Shown: piece by piece, positions 1 to 5,521 of the stretch
How positions within the stretch are numbered: position 1 is the first letter of the stretch
Layout: every line of letters begins with the position of its first letter
Position numbers and translations under genes: made by a program
The notes under the pieces: generated by a model
Seen by the model: the letters and a program-made list of their open reading frames with translations, nothing else
The model's database searches: none
Told to the model about the DNA's origin: nothing
DNA from: an uncultured Hyphomicrobiales bacterium
GTDB lineage: Bacteria; Pseudomonadota; Alphaproteobacteria; Rhizobiales; Beijerinckiaceae
NCBI GenBank assembly: GCA_903932565.1
Contig: CAIZGQ010000906.1
Span: forward strand, 1 to 5,521
Reading direction: 5' to 3'
Length of the DNA stretch: 5,521 nt

Positions 1-638
1 TCCGCAATCACCATGGCGATGACGGCTTTGCCGACGCCCAGGCGCAACCCGGCCATGATGTAGGGCAGCACGGCGGGCAGCACGATTTCGCGCATGATGG
101 TCTGCTGCGAGGCGCAAAAGGCCGTGCCGACTTCCACCAGCGACTTGGGCACGGCGCGCACGCCCGCCCAGGAATTGATGCAGATGGGAAAGAAGGTGAG
201 GAGGAAGATGATTACCGTCTTCACCGTGAAGCCGAGCCCGAACCACAACAACAGCAGTGGTACGAGTGCGATGAGCGGCGTCGAATAGCCAGCCGTGATG
301 TAAATGCCAAAGGCCGCCTGCAGCACACGGTAGCGGCCGAGCAAAAGGCCAATTGGAATGCCCAGAACAGCCGCCAGCACATAGCCGGCAATGAAGGGCT
401 GCGCACTTTCCCACAACGCCTGTGGCAGGCGGCCGTTGAGTGTCAGCTTCCACGCGGCTGCGAGGATGGCGCTGGGATAGGAGGCAAAGAGCGGATCAAT
501 CCATGGCCGCATGGCTTCCCACGCGCCGATGAAGATCGTGACGGAGATCGTGGTGATTACCCAATCGGGCATACGCCATGTGGCTTTTTCAGCTGTCGCT
601 ATGATGGCGGTTTTCGTGTCGGTTGAAATCATGGCCAT
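1..638 (-). CDS. ABC transporter permease, nitrate/sulfonate/taurine (SsuC/TauC-like) family, partial
   Basis: This is the inner-membrane permease of an ABC importer, and its 3' end lies beyond the left edge. Translation from 638 gives 212 residues with no stop; the family is usually about 250-280 residues, so the last 40-60 are missing. Hydrophobic segments are visible at about residues 26-42, 81-100, 108-134 and 138-156. The cytoplasmic EAA loop, which docks onto the ATPase, lies at about 169-200 (EVGTAFCASQQTIMREIVLP, then a conserved GLRLG). The ATG at 638 is preceded by AAGGGA six bases upstream; a second in-frame ATG at 632 gives nearly the same protein. The gene starts 10 bases after the ATPase stop, so the two are surely co-transcribed and probably translationally coupled. 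Family assignment is firm. The substrate is unknown: relatives carry sulfonates, nitrate, pyrimidine precursors or aromatic acids such as phthalate. Confidence 0.93.
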   Translation of the reverse strand, partial: MAMISTDTKTAIIATAEKATWRMPDWVITTISVTIFIGAWEAMRPWIDPLFASYPSAILAAAWKLTLNGRLPQALWESAQPFIAGYVLAAVLGIPIGLLLGRYRVLQAAFGIYITAGYSTPLIALVPLLLLWFGLGFTVKTVIIFLLTFFPICINSWAGVRAVPKSLVEVGTAFCASQQTIMREIVLPAVLPYIMAGLRLGVGKAVIAMVIA

Positions 639-648
639 GGATGATCCC

Positions 649-1437
649 TTACGCGACGCTCTGGACGGGGACGGCATCATGCAGCGCCCCCCAGATCAGC
701 GCACGCTTTGTCATGAATTCGGTTGAGGCGATGATCTGGCGAACATCGCGGCGCGGACGCGGAATTTTGACGTCGATGACGTCCTGGACACTGCCTTGCG
801 ACATCACCACCACGCGATCGGCGAGCAGCACGGCTTCATCGAGATCATGGGTGACGAAGATGATTGTCTTCTTGGTGCGCTCATGAATGGAGAGGACTTC
901 AAGCTGCAGATTTTCGCGCGTCTGTGAATCCAGCGCACCAAAAGGCTCATCCATGAGCAAGACTTCCGGGTCGATGGCAAGCGCACGCGCAATACCGATG
1001 CGCTGGCACATGCCGCCCGACATTTGGTGCGGACGTCGATCCTTGGCATGTGTGAGCCCGACGAGATCGAGATATTTCATCACGAGACCGTCAAGCTCGG
1101 CCGCCGGAACGCCCTTCGCTGACAAAGCAAACTTGATGTTGTCGCCGGCCGTCTTCCAGGGGAGCAATTCGGCGTGCTGAAACACCATGCCGCGATCATA
1201 ACCGCAGCCGCTGACTTGCCGGCCGTTGACCGACACGGAGCCCGAGCTTGCATGCTCCAGCCCCATGATGATGCGCAGCGCCGTCGTCTTGCCGCAGCCG
1301 CTGGGCCCCGCCAGTGCCACAACCTCACCCTGGCCAATGTCGAAGGACACGTCTGTCAGCGCCGAGATGACTTGTGGTGTGCCACCCACCTTGACGGTGA
1401 ACTGCTTGGAGACGTTTTTCAGTGTGACATGGGTCAT
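649..1437 (-). CDS. ABC transporter ATP-binding protein, SsuB/TauB-like
   Basis: This is the cytoplasmic ATPase that powers the importer formed with the neighbouring permease and binding protein. Its 262 residues are full length for the family. All nucleotide-binding motifs are present in order: Walker A GPSGCGKTT at 44-52, Q-loop glutamine Q87 in VFQHAELLPW, signature MSGGM at 139-143, Walker B VLLMDEP at 159-165 with catalytic E164, D-loop ALD at 168-170, and switch histidine H197 in FVTHD. The signature ends in M instead of Q, which is common in this subfamily; the next residue is Cys (C144) where Arg is usual. The ATG at 1437 lies 32 bases after the binding-protein stop and has only a weak GAAG-type ribosome site, so translation may depend partly on coupling. 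Because all motifs are intact the protein should be active. The substrate cannot be told from an ATPase. Confidence 0.96.
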   Translation of the reverse strand: MTHVTLKNVSKQFTVKVGGTPQVISALTDVSFDIGQGEVVALAGPSGCGKTTALRIIMGLEHASSGSVSVNGRQVSGCGYDRGMVFQHAELLPWKTAGDNIKFALSAKGVPAAELDGLVMKYLDLVGLTHAKDRRPHQMSGGMCQRIGIARALAIDPEVLLMDEPFGALDSQTRENLQLEVLSIHERTKKTIIFVTHDLDEAVLLADRVVVMSQGSVQDVIDVKIPRPRRDVRQIIASTEFMTKRALIWGALHDAVPVQSVA

Positions 1438-1469
1438 TCTGGATACTTCACAGTCTCGAACTTATCGCT

Positions 1470-2456
1470 TCAGGGCTTGATCAATTTCAAAGCATCAAGG
1501 CGCGGCTTGTCATCGATGAAGGCCTTGACGTCCATGTTCGAATCCACGGAATCGGACGCCGCCAGCACGCCCTCGATCCATTGCAGTTTGTCGGTCGGGA
1601 TGCCGAAATCCGGATCGATGTTTTTCTGCGCAGTCGCTTCATCGAAGATGAAAGCCGGGCTCGTGTCTTCGGGGGCGAGCTTTGCCACCTTGGTGGAGAG
1701 CGCGATGGTCTCCTCGCGATGGCTCATGGCGTAGCGCGTGCCATCGATATTGGCCGCGAGAAATTTGACGAGACCGTCGCGACGCGTCTCAATGATTTTG
1801 TCAGTTGTGACAAGGCAATTGCGCGACAGGTTCGGGGCATCTTTATGAGCCTGGGCCAGAATGTTGAAGCCGCGCTTTTGTGCTTCAGGTTCAAATTCGC
1901 TTGATGTGGCAGTGGCTTTGACGACACCAGCCAGCAGCGACTTGAAGCGGTCGGAGCCACCCCCGGCGTTGGCGAAGACAACATCCGCCGGTTTCATGCC
2001 CGCCTTGTCGAGGACGACGCGGGTGAAGAGATCGGGCATCGAGCCCGGCCCTGAAATGCCGACACTCTTGCCCTTGAGGTCCGCCAAGGTTTTCACATCC
2101 GGCGCGCCATAGAGCGTGTAGGTCGCGCCCGGCCAATTGCAGCCGATGAACTTGAGTTTCGCGCCGCGCGACATGGCTGTGAGGGAGACACTTGGGGATG
2201 TGGTGAAGGCGTCCAACTGACCCGAGATCAGCGCCTTGACGGGCGTGGTGCTGCTGGCAAATTCCAGCATCTGGATTTCGATGCCATATTTCTCACCAAA
2301 CTTTTCGGGCATGAACAGGATGCCCGCATCGCCCTTGGCTTCAACCACACCGAACTTCCACACATCGGCCGCCTGCGCCGACGTACCGGCCAGCATGGCG
2401 CAGAGCGAAATCGCCCCAACGCACACGGCATTTTTTCTCGATACCTGATCCCGCAT
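1470..2456 (-). CDS. Periplasmic substrate-binding protein, NMT1/THI5-like (NitT/TauT family)
   Basis: This is the periplasmic receptor of the ABC importer. Starting at the ATG at 2456 gives 328 residues. That start is chosen because GGGAGG (2465-2470) lies eight bases upstream and because it opens directly into a signal peptide: basic n-region (R2, R7, K8), hydrophobic core at about 10-24, and an AQA cleavage site after A29. The reading frame runs open further upstream into the decarboxylase end, but that extension is basic, low in hydrophobicity and would bury the signal peptide. The mature part shows class features of NMT1/THI5-like proteins: a WKFGVVEA first strand near 33-40, ALISGQLDAF at 75-84, and LKGKSVGISGPGS at 127-139. 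There is no proper lipobox before C12 or C19, so the protein is probably soluble in the periplasm. Its ligand is unknown; the decarboxylase upstream suggests an (hetero)aromatic or unsaturated carboxylate. Confidence 0.93.
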   Translation of the reverse strand: MRDQVSRKNAVCVGAISLCAMLAGTSAQAADVWKFGVVEAKGDAGILFMPEKFGEKYGIEIQMLEFASSTTPVKALISGQLDAFTTSPSVSLTAMSRGAKLKFIGCNWPGATYTLYGAPDVKTLADLKGKSVGISGPGSMPDLFTRVVLDKAGMKPADVVFANAGGGSDRFKSLLAGVVKATATSSEFEPEAQKRGFNILAQAHKDAPNLSRNCLVTTDKIIETRRDGLVKFLAANIDGTRYAMSHREETIALSTKVAKLAPEDTSPAFIFDEATAQKNIDPDFGIPTDKLQWIEGVLAASDSVDSNMDVKAFIDDKPRLDALKLIKP

Positions 2457-2458
2457 CA

Positions 2459-2530
2459 AATTGTCCTCCCGAACAATTGGCAGCGCGTACCGCTGCTTTT
2501 GATTTCTGCCTGCGATACGTGGACCGCAGG
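2459..2530 (-). promoter_or_regulatory. Three inverted repeats in the leader of the binding-protein gene
   Basis: The 82-base gap between the decarboxylase stop and the binding-protein ATG holds three perfect 6-base inverted repeats. They are CCTGCG/CGCAGG (2509-2514 and 2525-2530, 10-base loop), GCAGCG/CGCTGC (2480-2485 and 2491-2496, 5-base loop) and AATTGT/ACAATT (2459-2464 and 2473-2478, 8-base loop). In the leftward mRNA the last one presents GGGAGG, the ribosome site of the binding-protein gene, in its loop. None is followed by a U run on the transcript strand, so they do not look like intrinsic terminators. A role in mRNA processing or stability, giving more binding protein than membrane subunits, is an inference. 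Confidence 0.45.
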
Positions 2531-2538
2531 ATATTGCT

Positions 2539-4176
2539 TCACGGCGTCTTGCCCTCGATATCGCGCACCGGCGTTTCTGGCTTGATGCCGCGATGACGCC
2601 GCGCATAGGTGTTCTCGCCGTTGGCGCGCCAGTCACCCTTGGTGGCGGCATCGGCAAACTGCGTCCACAAATTGCCCCAGTCCCCCAGCGAGTAGCCGTG
2701 CCACGGGGGCTGCGGCGACAAGGCGGGAAGCTGAAGTTCCTCCCAGATCTGGCGGGCCTTTGTCATATAGGGCTCAGCCGGCAGCGCCAGCGGCGGCATC
2801 GGATGTTTCAGCGTGGCATCAATCATCAAGGTGCCCTCGGCCGCCTTCTTGCCGGACTTTGGCCCGTGGCCACCGGCACGATAGGGCACCACATGCACGT
2901 CGTCGATCATGCTGGCACGATAGGCAATCGACCAGAAGACGGCGTCGGCATTGCGCGCATCGATATCGTCCGACACAGCAATGACAATCTTGCCGCATTG
3001 CGCCTGCAGTGTGGCGGCGGCCTGCATGCCCCGCCAGACTTCGCTTTGTGGTGCGCTGCGGTTGAACTGCAGGAAGATCACGGGGCGTATGTTGGTGAGC
3101 GCTTCATGCATCACGACCTTGGTCAGGCCCTTGATGTTCATGACGCCCTGCAGATGCTCCAGAAACAAAGGCTCGTAGGCCACGCGCTTCATGACGCTGG
3201 ATTCACTTGGCGTCACCTGGCTGACAATCGACACGAACACAGCCTTGCGCTTGCGCGTGATGGCCGTCACCTGCATCGACAGATTGTAATCCTCCAGTGC
3301 CACATGGCCGTGGCTTTCGCCGAATGGGCCTTCGGGCTCAAGCAAGTCCGTATCGATCAGCCCTTCGATGACGATCTCGGCGTCTGCTGGCACTTCAAGA
3401 TCAATCGTCTTGCACTTCACGATGCGCACGGCACTGCCGATCAGGCCTCCGGCAACCCCAAGTTCGTCCTGATCGATGGGGAGTTTCTGCGGCCCTGTGA
3501 ACAGAATGCCGGGTGCGCAGCCGATGACAATGGCGCAGGGCATCTTCTCACCACGTGCCTGGTATTTCAGCCAATGCTGGTAGCCACCGGCCCCTGACAA
3601 ACGGCTTGCCATGCGCACGCCAAGGCGATCCTGCGCCTTCAGTCCGGCGCGATAGGTGCCCATATTGCGCACACCCGTGTCCGGATCGCGCGTCACACAC
3701 AGCGTGGCAGTGAAATAGGGGGCGGCATCAAAGCCCGGCGTCGAAATCGGCACCGGCAAGGTGGCAAGGCCACCGCCGGGCGCTGTCAATTGCTCGCCCG
3801 TCAGCACGATCTCCTGACAGGGCGCGTCGGTCACCATCACAGGCGCAATGGGGTTGGCCATGGCCTTCACCCAAACGTCGCCGATGTCTTTTTCCGCAAT
3901 GCCAAGGCCTGTCGCGTAGATCGCGGGCGATGCGGCGAGCACGTTCACGGCCACGGGAATATCGTAGCTTTCGCCCTTGGCGCCGCGCACGTCCGTGAAG
4001 AGAAAGCCGCGCCGCTGGTCCTCGTGGAGGCCACCCTGAAATTGCCAACGGGCGAGCGGATGCAGCTCGCTGTCCTTGTCGATGGGACGGCTGATGCGCG
4101 TCAGGAGACCCTTGGCGTCAAGGCGCGACAGATGCTCTTGCAGATCGAGCGGTGCTGACGTCGCAGGCGTATCCAT
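2539..4176 (-). CDS. UbiD-family prenyl-FMN-dependent decarboxylase
   Basis: UbiD-family enzymes reversibly decarboxylate aromatic, heteroaromatic or alpha,beta-unsaturated acids with prenylated FMN, Mn2+ and K+; they are cytoplasmic. Starting at 4176 gives 545 residues. Visible motifs are: N-terminal DLQEHLSRLDAKGLL near 11-24; NMGTYR at 171-176, with likely metal ligand N171 and catalytic R176; QHW with likely metal ligand H201; DELGVAGG with likely metal ligand E238; EGPFGE at 282-287, giving the acid pair E282/E287; SDDID at 402-406; MIDAT at 451-455; and PWHGYSLGDW at about 491-500. By spacing these match N168, R173, H191, E233, E277 and E282 of Fdc1, so it should be active. A basic tail of some 30 residues makes it longer than typical UbiD (about 500). 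The start is chosen because GGGAGG sits four bases upstream; an in-frame GTG at 4263 would add 29 residues but has no ribosome site. No UbiX prenyltransferase is in the window. The substrate is unknown; ubiquinone synthesis is unlikely given the transporter and hydroxylase neighbours. Confidence 0.94.
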   Translation of the reverse strand: MDTPATSAPLDLQEHLSRLDAKGLLTRISRPIDKDSELHPLARWQFQGGLHEDQRRGFLFTDVRGAKGESYDIPVAVNVLAASPAIYATGLGIAEKDIGDVWVKAMANPIAPVMVTDAPCQEIVLTGEQLTAPGGGLATLPVPISTPGFDAAPYFTATLCVTRDPDTGVRNMGTYRAGLKAQDRLGVRMASRLSGAGGYQHWLKYQARGEKMPCAIVIGCAPGILFTGPQKLPIDQDELGVAGGLIGSAVRIVKCKTIDLEVPADAEIVIEGLIDTDLLEPEGPFGESHGHVALEDYNLSMQVTAITRKRKAVFVSIVSQVTPSESSVMKRVAYEPLFLEHLQGVMNIKGLTKVVMHEALTNIRPVIFLQFNRSAPQSEVWRGMQAAATLQAQCGKIVIAVSDDIDARNADAVFWSIAYRASMIDDVHVVPYRAGGHGPKSGKKAAEGTLMIDATLKHPMPPLALPAEPYMTKARQIWEELQLPALSPQPPWHGYSLGDWGNLWTQFADAATKGDWRANGENTYARRHRGIKPETPVRDIEGKTP

Positions 4177-4180
4177 CCAT

Positions 4181-4186
4181 CCTCCC
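4181..4186 (-). promoter_or_regulatory. Ribosome binding site deciding the decarboxylase start
   Basis: On the minus strand the sequence reads GGGAGG, then ATGG, then ATG (4176) in frame with the decarboxylase. The 4-base spacing is slightly short, but this is the only strong Shine-Dalgarno sequence near any possible start of this gene. An overlapping ATG at 4180 is out of frame. Confidence 0.7.
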
Positions 4187-4234
4187 AGAGAACCGTTTTC
4201 GAGGCCTGCGAGCCGAGTGTCCGGCGCGACCAAC

Positions 4235-4264
4235 TTGTCATTGAGCGTCATATTGTCATACACT
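4235..4264 (+). promoter_or_regulatory. Candidate sigma70-type promoter for the molybdenum hydroxylase gene
   Basis: TTGTCA (4235-4240, five of six matches to the -35 consensus) is followed after 18 bases by TACACT (4259-4264, four of six to the -10 consensus). Transcription would start near 4271 and leave a leader of roughly 120 bases before the GTG at 4395. The element overlaps the opposing candidate promoter and the TCAT array. It was found by eye only, so confidence is low. Confidence 0.25.
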
Positions 4265-4279
4265 CATACAGTCATCAAG
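4248..4279. repeat. Array of four 8-base TCAT-led units, candidate operator
   Basis: Four consecutive 8-base units each begin with TCAT: TCATATTG (4248-4255), TCATACAC (4256-4263), TCATACAG (4264-4271) and TCATCAAG (4272-4279). The middle two differ only at the last base. A further TCAT lies at 4238-4241, ten bases before the first unit. Within the array TGT-CAT-ACA (4254-4262) forms a small dyad of the TGT-N3-ACA kind, resembling half of a GntR-type site. The array lies in the divergent intergenic region and covers both candidate promoters, which fits a regulator-binding site. The regulator is not in the window. Confidence 0.45.
4250..4278 (-). promoter_or_regulatory. Candidate promoter for the decarboxylase-transporter operon
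   Basis: On the minus strand TTGATG (4278-4273) is followed after 17 bases by CAATAT (4255-4250). The -35 match is fair and the -10 match is poor; GACAAT, with a 15-base spacer, is an alternative -10. Transcription would start near 4243, about 65 bases before the ATG at 4176. The element lies inside the TCAT array, so a protein bound there could block or stimulate it. This is weak evidence from visual inspection. Confidence 0.22.
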
Positions 4280-4322
4280 GGCGTGTCACCACGCCAATGC
4301 ATCGAGGGTGTGAAACCACGCT
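4280..4322. promoter_or_regulatory. Pair of related dyads, candidate operator sites
   Basis: A perfect inverted repeat GGCGTG-N4-CACGCC occupies 4280-4295. A second copy, GGTGTG-N4-CACGCT, lies at 4307-4322, starting 27 bases further on. The two 16-base elements agree at 12 positions and share GTG-N2-ACCAC at their cores. Position downstream of the candidate rightward promoter and upstream of the hydroxylase start suggests a regulator site acting on that gene, or a leader structure in its mRNA. Function is inferred. Confidence 0.35.
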
Positions 4323-4380
4323 GATGCGCAAAACTGCAACCCGCCAGCGAGGCTGACACAGCCAACCAGAGCGGAGCATT

Positions 4381-4386
4381 GGGGAG
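4381..4386 (+). promoter_or_regulatory. Ribosome binding site of the molybdenum hydroxylase gene
   Basis: GGGGAG ends eight bases before the GTG at 4395. No ATG, GTG or TTG occurs in this frame between the upstream stop (TGA at 4311-4313) and 4395, so this site supports the unusual GTG start. Confidence 0.7.
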
Positions 4387-4394
4387 AGTTCCAC

Positions 4395-5521
4395 GTGGCT
4401 GTCGCTGATCACGAACATTCTGCTGCCAATCGTGCTGAGAAGGCGTCAGATGTTTTGCCGCGCGGTGCGCCCCCGCCCGACCTCGTGCGCGATGTTCTCT
4501 TCAAGCATGTCGGCAAGCCCGTCGAACGCAAGGAAGATTTGCGTCTGGTGACCGGGCGCGGCCAGTTCAGCGATGATTTCGCGCTGCCGGGCCAGACGTT
4601 TGCGGCCATGGTGCGCTCGCCCTATGCCCATGCGCGCATTAAGAGCGTTGATAAAACCGCAGCGCTTGCCGCACCCGGCGTTCTGCTGGTTCTGACAGGG
4701 GCCGATGTGCTGGCTGATGGCCTGCTGCCCGTGCCACACAATCCGGTGCCGTCCACCCAATATGACATGAAGCTGAAAGCCCGCGGTGGCGGCGACGTTT
4801 TTATCGGCCCGCATTATTTGCTACCGGCTGATCGCGCGCGGCATGTGGGCGAAGCGGTGGCCATGGTTGTTGCTGAAACGCTGGCGCAGGCGCAGGACGC
4901 GGCCGAATTGGTCGAGGTCGATTACGAGCAATTGCCGCATGTGACGGAAACGCATCGCGCTTTTGAGGCGGGCGTCCCGGCCGTGTGGGACGAGGTGCCC
5001 GACAACACCTTCATCGACACGACCTTTGGAGATGTGGCGGCCACAGATGCCGCATTTGCAAAGGCCGATCATATCATCACGGCCGAGTATCGCATCGCGC
5101 GTGTGACCGGTGTGCCACTGGAGCCGCGCGCGGCCCTTGGCCATTATGATCCCGAGACCGGCCGCTCGACCCTGTATGCGGGCAGTGGCGGCGCTGTTCG
5201 CCAGAAGGCCGAACTCTCCAAGGTGTTGGGGCTTGATCCGAAATCCGTGCGCGTTCTGTCGTTTGATGTGGGCGGCAATTTCGGCACGCGCAATCGCGTC
5301 TATGTGGAATTCGGCCTTGTGCTATGGGCCTCAAAGAAGATCGGACGTCCGGTCAAGTTCCGCGCGACGCGCTCGGAAGCGTTTCTCACAGATTATCAAG
5401 GCCGCGATCTGATTTCGCGTGTCGAACTGGCGGTGCGCAAGGATGGCAAGTTTCTCGGCCTGCGCTGCGACAACATCAGCAATGTCGGCGCACGCTGCGT
5501 GTCGCTGTCGCCGCTCGGCAA
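4395..5521 (+). CDS. Molybdenum hydroxylase large subunit (CoxL / xanthine dehydrogenase family), partial
   Basis: Members of this family carry the molybdopterin-cytosine-dinucleotide Mo centre and hydroxylate heteroaromatic rings, oxidise aldehydes or oxidise CO; they usually work with FAD and 2Fe-2S subunits. The first 375 residues are in the window; the family is about 750-800. A 35-residue leader precedes the family start near residue 37. Visible motifs are VGKPVERKEDLRLVTGRGQF at 39-58, RSPYAHARI at 74-82, the HVGEAVAMVVAET block at 150-162, EVDYEQLP at 174-181, GVPLEPRAALGHYD at 239-252, LGLDPKSVRVL at 278-288, and the molybdopterin-contact loop DVGGNFGTRN at 291-300. Where the family normally has TQ before this loop, the protein has AGSGGAVRQK (262-271), placing G265 at the Mo-contacting glutamine. 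The active-site loop that would tell CO dehydrogenase from other members lies beyond the edge. The start is GTG at 4395 with GGGGAG upstream. Medium and small subunits are not in view and may follow to the right. It is divergent from the decarboxylase operon, so shared control is likely. CO oxidation is improbable; ring hydroxylation or aldehyde oxidation fits better. Confidence 0.92.
   Translation, partial: MAVADHEHSAANRAEKASDVLPRGAPPPDLVRDVLFKHVGKPVERKEDLRLVTGRGQFSDDFALPGQTFAAMVRSPYAHARIKSVDKTAALAAPGVLLVLTGADVLADGLLPVPHNPVPSTQYDMKLKARGGGDVFIGPHYLLPADRARHVGEAVAMVVAETLAQAQDAAELVEVDYEQLPHVTETHRAFEAGVPAVWDEVPDNTFIDTTFGDVAATDAAFAKADHIITAEYRIARVTGVPLEPRAALGHYDPETGRSTLYAGSGGAVRQKAELSKVLGLDPKSVRVLSFDVGGNFGTRNRVYVEFGLVLWASKKIGRPVKFRATRSEAFLTDYQGRDLISRVELAVRKDGKFLGLRCDNISNVGARCVSLSPLG

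Noticed and set aside
1174..1734. Open frame of 186 codons on the plus strand crossing the ATPase and binding-protein genes
   Set aside because: It spans the ends of two well-supported genes on the other strand, including their motif-bearing regions, and shows no family features.
2390..2426. Lipoprotein signal (Cys at residues 12 or 19 of the binding protein)
   Set aside because: Neither Cys is preceded by an acceptable lipobox (Leu at -1 before C19, Val before C12), while a good AQA signal peptidase I site follows at residue 29.
2480..2500. GC hairpin followed by TTTT on the plus strand, read as an intrinsic terminator
   Set aside because: The T run is only four long and lies on the plus strand, where no gene ends. 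On the leftward transcript the hairpin has no U tract after it.
2457..2657. N-terminal extension of the binding protein by 67 residues into the decarboxylase gene
   Set aside because: The ATG at 2456 has a strong ribosome site and starts a textbook signal peptide; the extension overlaps coding sequence of the upstream gene and would hide the export signal.
2593..3597. Long open frame (334 codons) on the plus strand, antisense to the decarboxylase
   Set aside because: Its translation is rich in His, Arg and Gly with no recognisable domain, and it lies opposite a clear UbiD gene. Long antisense frames are expected in G+C-rich genes.
4391..4398. CCACGTGG palindrome overlapping the GTG start codon of the hydroxylase gene
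   Set aside because: An 8-base palindrome is expected by chance in a window of this size and composition, and nothing else around it suggests a site.
4446..5334. Several minus-strand open frames opposite the molybdenum hydroxylase gene
   Set aside because: The plus-strand frame has strong family motifs throughout; the minus-strand products are basic, motif-free shadows.

Overview
The window looks like a chromosomal segment of a G+C-rich (about 60% by eye) Gram-negative bacterium, most likely an alphaproteobacterium (Hyphomicrobiales-like). This placement is an inference from composition, the style of the protein sequences and the gene families. No RNA gene, insertion sequence, CRISPR array or phage gene is visible.

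Layout: a tight leftward gene set fills positions 1-4176. In transcription order it holds a UbiD-family decarboxylase (2539-4176), a periplasmic NMT1/THI5-like substrate-binding protein (1470-2456), an ABC ATPase (649-1437) and an ABC permease (1-638, running off the left edge). Gaps between these genes are 82, 32 and 10 bases, so a single operon is likely. A 218-base intergenic region (4177-4394) separates it from a divergent rightward gene (4395 to the right edge) for a CoxL/xanthine-dehydrogenase-type molybdenum hydroxylase large subunit, which is cut off before its active-site loop.

Working together: the transporter belongs to the nitrate/sulfonate/taurine class and would import a small organic or aromatic anion. 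The UbiD protein has its metal-binding and catalytic residues and would reversibly decarboxylate an (hetero)aromatic or unsaturated acid using prenylated FMN. The molybdenum enzyme would hydroxylate a ring carbon or oxidise an aldehyde. The set therefore reads as an uptake and catabolism locus for an aromatic or heteroaromatic carboxylic acid. The actual substrate cannot be read from the sequence.

The most interesting features are: (1) the molybdenum enzyme has glycine (G265) where the family normally has the glutamine that contacts the Mo centre; (2) the divergent promoter region carries an array of four 8-base units starting with TCAT, directly followed by two related dyads; (3) the ubiD-SBP gap is packed with three inverted repeats, one holding the Shine-Dalgarno sequence in its loop.
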